Assembly: GCF_003007735.2 (NCBI RefSeq)
Contig: NZ_PXNQ02000003.1
Span: 248,001 to 312,000 of the forward strand
Length of the DNA stretch: 64,000 bases
Origin: Paracoccus methylarcula
GTDB lineage: Bacteria; Pseudomonadota; Alphaproteobacteria; Rhodobacterales; Rhodobacteraceae
Reading direction: 5' to 3'
Made by a program: the position numbers and the translations under genes. How positions within the stretch are numbered: the first letter of the stretch is position 1; each line of letters starts with the position of its first letter. The notes under the pieces were generated by a model. That model saw only the letters and a program-made list of their open reading frames with translations. It was not told the origin of the DNA and made no database searches. This document shows positions 35,237-43,984 of this stretch, piece by piece.

Positions 35237-36052
35237 TCACAGCCCCCTCATGCGCGGATCGAAACGGTCTCGGACGTAATCGCCAAACAGGTTGATCCCC
35301 AGCAATGTCAGCGAGATGCACAATCCGGGAAACACTCCCAGCCAAGCCGCCCGATCCATGTAAGGACGGGCGCTGGCCAGCATATTGCCCCAGGTCGGCG
35401 CGGGAGGCGGCACTCCGAGGCCCAGGAAGCTCAGGGCGCTTTCTGTCAACAGGACCGAGCCGAACATCGAGGTCGCGATGACAATGATCGGGGCAAGGCA
35501 ATTCGGCACGATGTGGCAACGCATGATGTAGAATGCCGGGTGCCCCATCAGCCGCGAGGCTTCGATAAACTCGCGCTCACGCAGCGACATCACTGCCCCG
35601 CGCACGACCCGGATCACCGTCGGCAGATAGGCCAGGCCGAGGGCAAGGATGACGCCGAACATGTTGGCACCAAGGATCGACAGCAATGCCAGCGCCAGCA
35701 GGATCGACGGAAAGGCCAGCAACGTATCGGTAAGCAGCATGATGACCCGGTCGATCCATCCTCGGGCGTAACCGGACAGGGTGCCGAGGATCAGGCCAAA
35801 GAATACCGCAAACGTCACTGTCAGAAGCGAGATCGAAACGGACGATCGCGCGCCCAACAGAAGGCGGGACAACACGTCGCGCCCATATTCGTCGGTGCCC
35901 AGCCAGTGCTGCCCCCCCGGCGGAAGAAGTTTGCCACCCAGGCTGATGGCCAGAGGATCATAAGGCGTCCAGAAAAGACCGACCAGCGCCGCGATCAGGA
36001 AGCAACCGATCAGGAAGCCGCCAAGATATCTGTTGGTGCCGTGAATGCTCAT
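35237..36052 (-). CDS. Peptide-type ABC permease (DppC class)
   Basis: Inner-membrane permease, 271 aa from ATG 36052, overlapping the DppB-type stop by four bases. The typical DppC N-terminus includes HWLGTDEYGRDVLSRLLLGARSS, followed by the EAA loop region REREFIEASRLMG and ESALSFLGLGVPPPAPTWGNML. About six helices. It works with the DppB-type subunit and the fused ATPase, and with the frameshifted binding protein at 37022-38568. Confidence 0.94.
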   Translation of the reverse strand: MSIHGTNRYLGGFLIGCFLIAALVGLFWTPYDPLAISLGGKLLPPGGQHWLGTDEYGRDVLSRLLLGARSSVSISLLTVTFAVFFGLILGTLSGYARGWIDRVIMLLTDTLLAFPSILLALALLSILGANMFGVILALGLAYLPTVIRVVRGAVMSLREREFIEASRLMGHPAFYIMRCHIVPNCLAPIIVIATSMFGSVLLTESALSFLGLGVPPPAPTWGNMLASARPYMDRAAWLGVFPGLCISLTLLGINLFGDYVRDRFDPRMRGL

Positions 36053-36993
36053 TGGGCTTTTACCCTTGGGTCGAAGATCGGATAGCAAAGATCCACGATC
36101 AGGTTGACGATCACATAGGTTGTCGCCACGAAAAGAAGACATCCCTGCAATACCGGGTAGTCGCGGCCATAGATCGACTCGACGATCAACCGGCCAAGCC
36201 CCGGGATGGTGAAGACGGTTTCCACGACAGCTACCCCGCCCAACAGGTTCCCGAGAATCAGCCCAAGCAAGGTCCATGTCGGTCCAAACGCGTTCCGCGC
36301 AACATGCCGGATCAACACCGTTCCCTCGCTCAATCCCTTGGCGCGGGCATGGGTGACGTAATCGAGCCGCAGCACATCCAGGGTGGAGGCTCGCGCCATG
36401 CGCACCAGGATACCCGCCTCATGCAGGACCAGCGAAGCAACCGGCATCACCAGATAGACCAGTCCAGACCAGAAATCATCGGCGATCGAGACATAGCCCA
36501 GCACCGGCAACCAGCCGAGATTGAGCCCCAGAAAAAGCAGGAGCATCAAACCAAGCCAGAAGGTCGGGATCGACATCAGCGCAGTGGCGCCGGTGATCAC
36601 GGCCAGGTCGAACGCGCTATTCTGCCGCCACGCCGCCAGCATCCCCAGAGGCACGGCGATGACAGTTGCGATCGCCACGGCGATCAGCACCAGTTGCGCG
36701 GACACGGCAAACCGATGCAACACCAGCGACAGCACCGGCTGCCCGGTCGTGATCGAGTTGCCCAGGTCGCCCTGCAGCACCGCCTTGAGCCAGGTAAGAA
36801 ATTGGACGACGATAGGCTGATCCAGGCCAAGACGCTGGCTCATCGCTGCATAGGCGGCCTCGTCGGCATTGTCGCCAAGCATCAGGCCTACCGGGTCGCC
36901 GGGAACGAGCCGGATCAGCGTGAACACCGCGATGGAAACCAGAAGCAATGTCGGCGCAGCCGTCAATAATCGCGAAAACACGAATCTGAGCAT
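36049..36993 (-). CDS. Peptide-type ABC permease (DppB class)
   Basis: Inner-membrane permease, 314 aa from ATG 36993. The DppB opening LRFVFSRLLTAAPTLLLVSIAVFTLIRLVPGDP is clear, as are GDLGNSI, the EAA-type segment DYVTHARAKGLSE, and ETVFTIPGLGRLIVESIYGRDYPVLQG at the C-terminus. It begins 29 bp after the binding-protein stop. Confidence 0.94.
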   Translation of the reverse strand: MLRFVFSRLLTAAPTLLLVSIAVFTLIRLVPGDPVGLMLGDNADEAAYAAMSQRLGLDQPIVVQFLTWLKAVLQGDLGNSITTGQPVLSLVLHRFAVSAQLVLIAVAIATVIAVPLGMLAAWRQNSAFDLAVITGATALMSIPTFWLGLMLLLFLGLNLGWLPVLGYVSIADDFWSGLVYLVMPVASLVLHEAGILVRMARASTLDVLRLDYVTHARAKGLSEGTVLIRHVARNAFGPTWTLLGLILGNLLGGVAVVETVFTIPGLGRLIVESIYGRDYPVLQGCLLFVATTYVIVNLIVDLCYPIFDPRVKAQ

Positions 36994-37021
36994 AATTTTC
37001 CCGTCCCCTCTATCCGGCTGG

Positions 37022-38568
37022 CTATTCCGTGACGCCCACGCCCCAAAGACGGGTGAAACCGTTCCACGTCCGATAACCGGTGACATGTTCGGCCGCGACC
37101 GACACATCGAGCCCATTGCTCAGCATCAGCATCGGCACGTCGGTGAGAAACAGTTCGTGCAACTGATCGAACACCGCCTGACGGTCTTCACCGTCCGGGG
37201 TCTGCAGCGCCTTCTTCAAAAGCTCGACGGCTTCGGGATTGTCCCAGATGACACTGCCACGTTCGTCCTTGGAGCCGATTATCGCGCTATATGCCAGCGC
37301 GGGATCGTCCCGGTTCGAGTAATTGAAGGCCGAGAGCTGGAACTTACCGTTGCGGAACCGGTCAAGCTGGGTTGCCCATTCCAGCACCTCAATCCGCGCA
37401 TTGATACCGCTGGCCTGCAACATTGCCTGCGCGATGACAGCGACATTCTCGTTTATCGGATTGCGGCGATTGGTCTGGATGACAATCTCTTCGCCGCCAT
37501 ATCCCGCGGCATCAAGCAGTGCGGCAACCTCTTGGGGAGCATAGGCGATCTGTTTGTCCTGAACCCCGTCATGATAGGCCGATGCGGTCGAGACCAGCGA
37601 GGCATTGGGCACGCCCATACCGTGGGTCGCCGCTTCGACGATCTGTGAAACATCCAGCGCCTTCGCGATGGCCATGCGCATCTTGGGCGAAGACAGGACC
37701 GGATCGGTTGTCTGCATCAACAGGGTAATCATGCCGCCATGCGGCTCGGCCACGACCTGAAAGCCGGGCTCATTCATCAGTTCGGCGGCTTCTCCTGGCG
37801 GCAGATAGGGCAGGATGTCCAGGTCCCCGCTGCGCAAAGCGGCAACGGCGGTGGATTTGTCCGGCGTGACGATCAGATTGACGTCATCGATCAGCACCTC
37901 CTTGCGCCCGGCGTAGCGTCGATCACTTCACCCTGCGGCTGATAATCCGTGAATTTGGCAAGGTGAATACGCTCGCCGCGCACCCAATCCTCGAACATGA
38001 ACGGACCGGTGCCGACAGGGTGATCCCAACTACCGTCCTCGGCATAACTGTCGGGATGCATGATCGCCATGCCGCCGCATTGCGATTGAGCCGCATATTT
38101 CAGGAACATCGCATCCGCCTTGTCGAGCGTGAACACCACGGTATCCTCGTCCGGCGCCTCTATCGTTTCTACCGCCGCTCCGCGGCTACCATCGAAATAG
38201 GACGCGCAGTTGAACTCCGGCGCGGCCATCAACGCTTCCCAGCTTTGCTTCACGATATCGGCGGTCAGATGTGCACCGTTGTGAAAGACGACATCGTTCC
38301 GGAGATCGAACCGATAGACCCGCCCATCCTCGGATATGGTCCAGCTTTCGGCGAGCATCGGCCTGACCTCGCCCCCCTCACCGAAAGCGACGAGGCCTTC
38401 ACCGACATTCAGTGCCACCGAATCCGATAGCGAATCGCGATTCACCCCGGGCTGCGAGCTTCGGATATCCGCCGAGATCTGCACGTTGAGCGTCTGCGCC
38501 GACAATGCAGACGCGCCAAGCAATGTCGCCCCCACCATCGCCTGCATACGCATGATTGCCGGTTTCAT
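37022..38568 (-). pseudogene. Peptide/nickel-type (SBP_bac_5) binding protein with one frameshift
   Basis: Periplasmic binding protein of the operon's ABC importer. ATG 38568 has GAGG close upstream and a signal peptide (GATLLGASALSAQ). Family marks include the segment from LAESWTISEDGRVYRFDLR to VVFHNGAHLTA and PVGTGPFMFEDW. Near 37917 the frame breaks: the first part ends in RRC-stop, while the next frame continues as GRKEVLIDDVNLIVTPDKSTAVAALRSGDLDI. Adding one base gives DAYAGRKEV and a 515-aa protein of normal size ending at 37022. The downstream part is free of further damage, so sequencing error or very recent loss is equally likely. Confidence 0.88.
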
Positions 38569-38590
38569 GATGCCTCCTCGCCCTGTCATG

Positions 38591-38620
38591 TATTGCATTA
38601 TGATTACTTATAATACAATA
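38591..38620. promoter_or_regulatory. Strong dyad operator upstream of the binding-protein operon
   Basis: TATTGCATTAT (38591-38601) and ATAATACAATA (38610-38620) are 11-bp arms that match at ten positions around an eight-base centre. The site lies 23 bp ahead of the binding-protein ATG and in the 224-bp divergent gap with the nitrilase gene at 38793. The unusual AT content and symmetry mark it as the main operator/promoter. The nearby GntR protein (40348-41226) is the likely binder. Confidence 0.75.
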
Positions 38621-38792
38621 TAGGGCATGCAAATCAGGTCAAGTGGAAAATGGTTCATGCAAGCAGACCCGCATTCCAGGCCGGAGACGGGCAGTTTCGC
38701 ATTGCTCGCGCCCGCGCCGCTTGTCAGGCATCAGACATGACATCCGTTGCCCCCCCGCACCCAAACCCCTTGCGACAGGAGAAGAACCACCG

Positions 38793-39605
38793 ATGCGCAT
38801 AGCCATGCTGCAGCTCAATTCCCGCCACGACAAACCGGCCAATATCGCCGCTATCGAAACATTGTTCGCAGAGCGGATCGCCGGGAGCGGGGTCGATCTG
38901 GTCGTCGCACCGGAATACGCGACCTTCCTTGGCGGCACGGTCCAGCAGCAACACGCCGCCGCCGAACAATTCCCCGAGGGCGAAGCCTACCGCGCAATGC
39001 AGAGCCTGGCACGGCGATATGCCGTCGCCTTTCACATAGGCTCGATGATCGAAAGCGATGGCGGTGCCTATTATAATACCGCCGTCGCCTTCGGTCCCGA
39101 CGGGGCCGAACTATGCCGGTATCGCAAGATACATCTGTTCGATGTCGAAACCCCGTCGGGCCATGTCTTTCGCGAATCCGACGTCATTGAACGCGGAAAC
39201 GAGATCGTCGATTACCCGCTTGGCAGGCACCGCATCGGTTGCGCCATCTGCTATGACCTGCGTTTTCCCGAGCTGTTCCTCGCCCATATGAAGGCAGGTT
39301 GCGACATCATCACGATACCCGCGGCGTTCAACCTGGAGACCGGCAAGGATCACTGGGAAGTCATGATCCGCACGCGGGCCATTGAAACCCAATGCTATGT
39401 CATCGCCCCGGGACAAATCGGCTTGCACGAGGAACCCGGCGGAGCGCGCGCCTGCTACGGAAACTCCATGGTCGCCGATCCATGGGGCACGGTCATCGCG
39501 CGCGCCCCGGCCCAACCCGGCGTCACCTTCGCCGAACTGGACTTCGCCTATCTCGAACATGTTCGCGGTAAACTTCCCTCCAACTCTCACCACGTGATCT
39601 CATGA
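38793..39605 (+). CDS. Carbon-nitrogen hydrolase (nitrilase superfamily amidase)
   Basis: Cytosolic amidase of the nitrilase superfamily, 270 aa from ATG 38793 with AGGAG upstream; the in-frame start at 38643 is not supported. The Glu-Lys-Cys triad is in VVAPEYATFLG, YRKIHLFD and CAICYDLRFPEL. The sequence resembles Nit1/omega-amidase-type enzymes that cleave small amides. It is divergent from the amide-hydrolase operon and overlaps the HpaI-type aldolase by four bases, so it probably releases ammonia from an intermediate that the aldolase then cleaves. Confidence 0.93.
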   Translation: MRIAMLQLNSRHDKPANIAAIETLFAERIAGSGVDLVVAPEYATFLGGTVQQQHAAAEQFPEGEAYRAMQSLARRYAVAFHIGSMIESDGGAYYNTAVAFGPDGAELCRYRKIHLFDVETPSGHVFRESDVIERGNEIVDYPLGRHRIGCAICYDLRFPELFLAHMKAGCDIITIPAAFNLETGKDHWEVMIRTRAIETQCYVIAPGQIGLHEEPGGARACYGNSMVADPWGTVIARAPAQPGVTFAELDFAYLEHVRGKLPSNSHHVIS

Positions 39606-40351
39606 TGCTTGATAAATACGCTTTCTGGATGAGCACGCCAAATCTCGATTTCCTGGAAATCGCCGTGAATGCCGGGTTTCGCCGGGTCATACTGGATATC
39701 GAGCACAACAGCTTCACCCCCGACCGGCGCGAGGCCTTGGTCGTCGCCGCACGAGCCATGGGAGTGATGGTTTGCGCCAAGATCGAGGCACCGGAATCCG
39801 TTTGGGTGCAGCGCGCGGTGGATCTGGGCGTCGATGCTGTAATCCTTCCGCATGTGGAACGATTGCGAGATGTCCATGCTGCACTCTCGACGACGAAATT
39901 CCCGCCTCAAGGCACGCGCAGCTATGCCGCTGGCAGATCTGCTGGCTTCGCGGCCCCGGACAACGACTATTTCGCCCGGCAGAACCGTGAAATCCTTTGC
40001 CTGCCGATGATCGAAACCGCCGCCGCATTCGACGATCTGGACGCCATACTGGCCAGCCCGCTGGTCGATGGCCTGTTCGTCGGTCCCTTCGACTTGGCTC
40101 TCTCAAGGGGGCGCGACAATTACCTTTTCCAAGCGGCGGATCGTGCCGATATCGCTTATATAGCCACACGGGCAAGGGCCGCCGGAAAGCCCTGGTGGAT
40201 GCCGGCCTGGGGCCCTGCAGAGCAGGTATTCGCGCGCGAGAACGGTGCTATGGTGCAAATTGTCGGTGCCGAGCATCAAGTTCTGGCGGCAGGTATGGCG
40301 ACGGTGATCTCGGGCATCGCCACGGGCCGAGCCAAGGCCGACGCGCCTTAG
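39602..40351 (+). CDS. HpcH/HpaI-family aldolase
   Basis: Class II, metal-dependent 2-oxo-4-hydroxy acid aldolase, 249 aa, starting at overlapping ATGs 39602/39605. Motifs: RRVILDIEHNSFTPD, CAKIEAPESVWVQRAVDLGVDAVILPHV, LPMIETAAAFDDLDAIL (Glu metal ligand) and LFVGPFDLALSRG (Asp metal ligand). It would split a hydroxy-oxo-acid to pyruvate or oxaloacetate-like products, the terminal step of many ring-cleavage routes. Its stop overlaps the convergent GntR stop by four bases. Confidence 0.92.
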   Translation: MMLDKYAFWMSTPNLDFLEIAVNAGFRRVILDIEHNSFTPDRREALVVAARAMGVMVCAKIEAPESVWVQRAVDLGVDAVILPHVERLRDVHAALSTTKFPPQGTRSYAAGRSAGFAAPDNDYFARQNREILCLPMIETAAAFDDLDAILASPLVDGLFVGPFDLALSRGRDNYLFQAADRADIAYIATRARAAGKPWWMPAWGPAEQVFARENGAMVQIVGAEHQVLAAGMATVISGIATGRAKADAP

Positions 40352-41226
40352 TCGCGATCGCGCCGCAGATGATCATACAGGATATCAGCGGCGCTCACGT
40401 AATCTCTTGCGGCGATCGCGGCCAGGATATCCAGATGATCCCGTGACGCCTTCTTAACCCGTGTTTCGGTCAGGCTGGTGAACTCGGCGACCTCGGTCAT
40501 CTGCCGCAGTTTGTTCTGGCGCTCGATCGCTTCGCTCAAAAAGCGGTTCCGGGCCCAGGACACGACAGTCGCATGAAAATGGGCGTTGGCATCGAACCAT
40601 GCCGCGCCGGAAATTCCGGCAAGCGGCGCCTCCAGCAGTCGTGCCTGCTGTTCGCGCAGCGCATCCAGCTGTTCGGGAACGGGGTTGAAGCCGGGATCTC
40701 GCAGGGCACCGCATTCAATGATGATGCGAAAGGCATAGCTTTCGTTAATGGCGGTCCGGTTGTCGAGCGTCTCGGCGAACTGCCAACCATGCCCGGTGCG
40801 GCGTTCGGCCAGGCCGGAATTGGCAAAGCGCATCAGCGTGCGCCTGATCGCACCCCGGGTCACACCGAAATGTTGCGCCAACTCGGTTTCCGAGACCTCG
40901 CGGCCGATATGGCCGCTGGCCCGAGCGATCATGATCTTCTGGTAAAGCTCCTCGATCTCTGAACGGGGAAGCAATGCTTCGAGTTCCAGGCCCGTCGATG
41001 GCGGTGCCTTGAACCGAAAGCCGGCATTCGGAATCCTGGTGAACACCCCGAGTTCTTCCATGAACTGCAGGACATGACGGACCGGCGAGCGCGAGGTTCC
41101 GAGTTGGCCGGCAAGCCGCAATTCCGAAACATGCTCACCTTTCTGCCAATGGCCGCTTTGGGCCAAGGCAATGATCTTGCGCGCGAGTTCAACCTGCAAG
41201 TCGCTCAACGAACACTGCGTGACCAA
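40348..41226 (-). CDS. GntR-type regulator with two winged-helix domains
   Basis: A 292-aa protein; start taken as TTG 41226, which has GGAG six to seven bases upstream, since no ATG or GTG fits. It has two DNA-binding-like domains in tandem: ELRLAGQLGTSRSPVRHVLQFMEELGVFTRIPNAGFRF (about residues 34-72) and SETELAQHFGVTRGAIRRTLMRFANSGLAERRTGHGWQF (about 112-150). An FCD-like helical domain follows (HFHATVVSW, DHLDILAAIAARDY). Ordinary GntR proteins have one. It is probably the regulator of the flanking amide-catabolic genes. Confidence 0.88.
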   Translation of the reverse strand: MVTQCSLSDLQVELARKIIALAQSGHWQKGEHVSELRLAGQLGTSRSPVRHVLQFMEELGVFTRIPNAGFRFKAPPSTGLELEALLPRSEIEELYQKIMIARASGHIGREVSETELAQHFGVTRGAIRRTLMRFANSGLAERRTGHGWQFAETLDNRTAINESYAFRIIIECGALRDPGFNPVPEQLDALREQQARLLEAPLAGISGAAWFDANAHFHATVVSWARNRFLSEAIERQNKLRQMTEVAEFTSLTETRVKKASRDHLDILAAIAARDYVSAADILYDHLRRDRD

Positions 41227-41281
41227 GCTTTACTCCATCTCCAATCTACCGGAATCGTCATTGGAACAGCATATCGAAAAT

Positions 41282-41303
41282 CGAGAACCGGAACCGGTTC
41301 TCG
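41282..41303. promoter_or_regulatory. Perfect palindrome upstream of the double-HTH GntR gene
   Basis: CGAGAACCGG, then AA, then CCGGTTCTCG: a perfect 10-bp inverted repeat 56-77 bp upstream of the GntR start. No T tract follows on either strand and no plus-strand gene lies to its left, so an operator is more likely than a terminator. The rest of the 324-bp gap 41227-41550 has no gene I can support. Confidence 0.6.
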
Positions 41304-41502
41304 CGGGAACCCCGCTTCGGTATCACCTATGTTGCGGCATAGAAAGACACGGCGTGGAATGAAGCGCCGACAAGCCCCCCATCTAGGCCATCATATCCCA
41401 AGCCATCCGGCCACGGACAGCCTCGGAGATGGCGCGAAGATGCGTATCAGCACGCCGTGGATGCGGAAACGTCATTCTGGTCCGGGATGAATGGCTGCCA
41501 CC

Positions 41503-41540
41503 GGAAAATATAAGGGCCCGCCCGTTTCAAGGCGAGCCCT
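41503..41540 (-). terminator. Rho-independent terminator of the PepSY gene
   Basis: On the minus strand AGGGCTCGCC pairs with GGCGGGCCCT (41513-41540), followed by TTATATTTT. It begins 11 bp after the stop of the gene at 41551. Confidence 0.75.
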
Positions 41541-41550
41541 CCGCTTTCCC

Positions 41551-42927
41551 TCAGGCGGAACGGATCTGTGGCTTGCCCCCGGACAAACGCCGAACGGCCC
41601 AATCAAGCGCCAGCATCGCCAGCAGAGACGCACCCACCAGCGGAAATAACAGGCCACCAAGGATCAGGATCGCCATCAGCCCGCGAAACACGCGCGGGTC
41701 CGAGGGCACGGGCGGCACACCCAGGCGACGCGCCGGTCGGCGTTTCCACCACATCACCGCCGCCGAGACGGACATGGCGACGATGGCCAGACAGGCGGCG
41801 AACAACAGCAGCTGGTTTGCCAGCCCGAATTGCTGGCCCATATGGGTGTTGATGCCGAACTCCAGCCATTTTCCCGCCGGGCCGTAATCGTCATAGCCCA
41901 TATCCACAAGCGCCGCGCCCGAATACTGGTCCAGGTGCACGACCCGCTGCTGGTGCAGGTCGTCAGGATAGACCGGGCCGGTATAGACGCCGCTTGGCGA
42001 GCGGGGCAGGCTGATCACGTAGCCGTCATGCAGCCCAAGGCGGTCGAATGCCGCAGCGGCGGCGTCGATGCCGATCGCCTGTGCCGCACCATCGGCTGCG
42101 ACGCTTTCGGGAACTCGCGCCTGCTCCAGCACCCATGATGTCTTGAAGGTATCGTTCAGCTTCTGGTCCGACATGGGCACATCCACGCGCACCCCGGAGG
42201 GATAGCCGAAATTCGAACCATTCGCCCATTCATTCACCTTGCCGCCCCAGACATTCGACCAGGGCATTCCGGTGATTGCCAGGAATACGATGACCCCACC
42301 AACGAAAAGACCCGTCACCGCATGCAGATCCCGCCAGAACACCCGGCGGCGCGGCGTTGCCCGGACCGAGACCACCCCGCCTTTCCTGCCGCGTGGCCAC
42401 CACAGGAAGATGCCGGTTCCGACCAGCAGGATCGACCATCCGCCGGCGATCTCGATCAAGGCCCGCGCGAATGGTCCGAAATAGCGCAGGCTGTGCAGGT
42501 ATCGCACCGTCCACATGACCGTCCCCCGATCCGGCAATGCCCCCAGAACCTGCCCGTCATAGGGATCGACATAGACGGTGACTCGCTCATTACCGGCAGT
42601 TGTCAAGGTGATCTCGGCCGAGGCGTCGGGGCGCGGAGGATCGGTGAATTTCACCGCCTGGCCCGGCTGCGCGTCAAGCGCCGCAGCAATCATCTGCGAG
42701 GGCGCCACGGTTTCGGCATGCTGAATGGCGACGCGCTTCAGATCGGCATGAACGAAGCTGTCGATCTCGTCGCGGAACAGATATAACGCGCCGGTGATCG
42801 ACAGGGTGATCAGGAAGGGCAGGACAAGAAGTCCCGCATAGAAATGCCAGCGCCAGACGGCGCGGTAAAAGTCGGATTGGCCCGTTCCGGATACGGTGCC
42901 TTGCCCGGTGCTTGCCGGATTGGTCAT
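41551..42927 (-). CDS. PepSY-TM domain membrane protein (PiuB/iron-regulated type)
   Basis: Inner-membrane protein of 458 aa from ATG 42927 with GAGGG upstream. Helices: WRWHFYAGLLVLPFLITLSITGALYLF near the N-terminus, ALIEIAGGWSILLVGTGIFLWWPR, DLHAVTGLFVGGVIVFLAITGM and LLLFAACLAIVAMSVSAAVMWW, with PepSY-like periplasmic segments between (YVDPYDGQVLG; LDQYSGAALVDM). Conserved His pairs in the helices (WHFYAG, DLHAVTG) may bind haem. Relatives are iron-regulated and are thought to reduce ferric siderophores at the membrane. It lies with siderophore genes. Confidence 0.9.
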   Translation of the reverse strand: MTNPASTGQGTVSGTGQSDFYRAVWRWHFYAGLLVLPFLITLSITGALYLFRDEIDSFVHADLKRVAIQHAETVAPSQMIAAALDAQPGQAVKFTDPPRPDASAEITLTTAGNERVTVYVDPYDGQVLGALPDRGTVMWTVRYLHSLRYFGPFARALIEIAGGWSILLVGTGIFLWWPRGRKGGVVSVRATPRRRVFWRDLHAVTGLFVGGVIVFLAITGMPWSNVWGGKVNEWANGSNFGYPSGVRVDVPMSDQKLNDTFKTSWVLEQARVPESVAADGAAQAIGIDAAAAAFDRLGLHDGYVISLPRSPSGVYTGPVYPDDLHQQRVVHLDQYSGAALVDMGYDDYGPAGKWLEFGINTHMGQQFGLANQLLLFAACLAIVAMSVSAAVMWWKRRPARRLGVPPVPSDPRVFRGLMAILILGGLLFPLVGASLLAMLALDWAVRRLSGGKPQIRSA

Positions 42928-43070
42928 TATGTTGCCCTCGTAAACTGGCCGCCATGATGCGGCGAACCGGCGCCCACAATTGCGGCAGGCGCTCCGATCA
43001 TTGGAGAAAACCGATTGCGCGAATGCCCCTCCTGACGTGGAGCCGGGATGCGGAGGTTTCGCGAGGCAGA

Positions 43071-43460
43071 TCAGGCCAGTATCGGCGGTCCCCGTGCCGA
43101 GGGGGCAAGCACATCGATCCGCCGGGCATGCAGCGGGCGGTCGATCCAAAGACGGTTTGCGAACAGGACCGGCTCGAATGGCGGAAGGGCGGCGGGCTCG
43201 GCAGAAATGGCGTTCTGTGCCACCAGGTTCCAATCGCACGGGCCAGGCACGTCATGATCCCCTAGCGGAGCCTCGTCGAGCGGCACCAGGCTGCCATCCT
43301 GTGCCCAGACCATCTCGACCTGATCACCGCCGGTGCACAAAACCACGACGACCCGATCATCTCCGGTCTTGGCCAGCATGGTTCCGTCGCCAAGCAATGA
43401 CACCAGCAGGAACGGCAGGAACAGAACCATGACTGCAAGGCGGCGGAACGACTGCATCAT
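43071..43460 (-). CDS. Small DUF2946-like periplasmic protein
   Basis: 129 aa from ATG 43460 (or the adjacent ATG 43457). It has one N-terminal hydrophobic segment (AVMVLFLPFLLVSLLG, signal peptide or anchor), then VVVLCTGGDQVEMVW and PGPCDWNLVAQ with two cysteines, and ends in ARGPPILA. The single-helix start, LC and CxW motifs and R-G-P-P tail resemble DUF2946 proteins, which often sit beside TonB receptors and PepSY proteins. It lies 143 bp upstream of the PepSY gene on the same strand. Function unknown; a periplasmic metal or redox role is only a guess. Confidence 0.65.
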   Translation of the reverse strand: MMQSFRRLAVMVLFLPFLLVSLLGDGTMLAKTGDDRVVVVLCTGGDQVEMVWAQDGSLVPLDEAPLGDHDVPGPCDWNLVAQNAISAEPAALPPFEPVLFANRLWIDRPLHARRIDVLAPSARGPPILA

Positions 43461-43704
43461 TCCGGCGCCACGTCGGCGATACCGGCCTGCATGGTCAATG
43501 ATCGTTCGATCGGGCACGATTTTTCCGCTGGCCAGCATGTTTCCGTTGCGCCGGATATTGACAAAGATCACGTTCCTGTCAAATGCCACATTTTGCCGCA
43601 GGAGATGGAGAGGAGAATGGCCGATCCTTCATGACTGCAAAGCCGGAAAGTCTCAGATCCATTCCTGGCCCGTTCTCCGGCAGGAGACAATGCAGGGACT
43701 GTTC

Positions 43705-43935
43705 TTACCGCTCGGACGACGCGGCAATCTCAATGCCCACATGCCCGCAAGCGCTGCCAGACAGCAATTCGAGAGGACGCACCATGGGCGGTAAGGCGGT
43801 TTCGTCACCCGCAATCAGATACCAGTCGCGTTCCAACGGCATGCCGCCGCCGGGACCGATCATGCCGATCTCACCGCCCGGGCGGACAGGTTCGGCGGAT
43901 CGGCGGCGAGCGCCTGCTAATATCCCGCAACCACG
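43705..43935 (-). pseudogene. Degraded siderophore-interacting protein (ViuB/SIP type)
   Basis: The minus strand reads GEIGMIGPGGG followed by ERDWYLIAGDETALPPM and VRPLELLSGSACGHVGIEIA before a stop at 43705. This follows the NAD(P)H-binding half of ViuB-type ferric-siderophore reductases (GDxIGIxGPGG...DWYLLAGDETALPAI.R.LE.L...G...IEV). Upstream, ALAADPPNLSARA continues the homology only after a frame change, and the FAD-binding N-terminal half is absent. It is a remnant in the otherwise empty 43461-43984 gap; nothing else recognisable is there. A functional reductase elsewhere, or the PepSY protein, may have taken over. Confidence 0.7.
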
Positions 43936-43984
43936 CTACGCAGCGGCGTTGATGGAGAGGCCATCGTCGTCAACCGGCGAAGGA

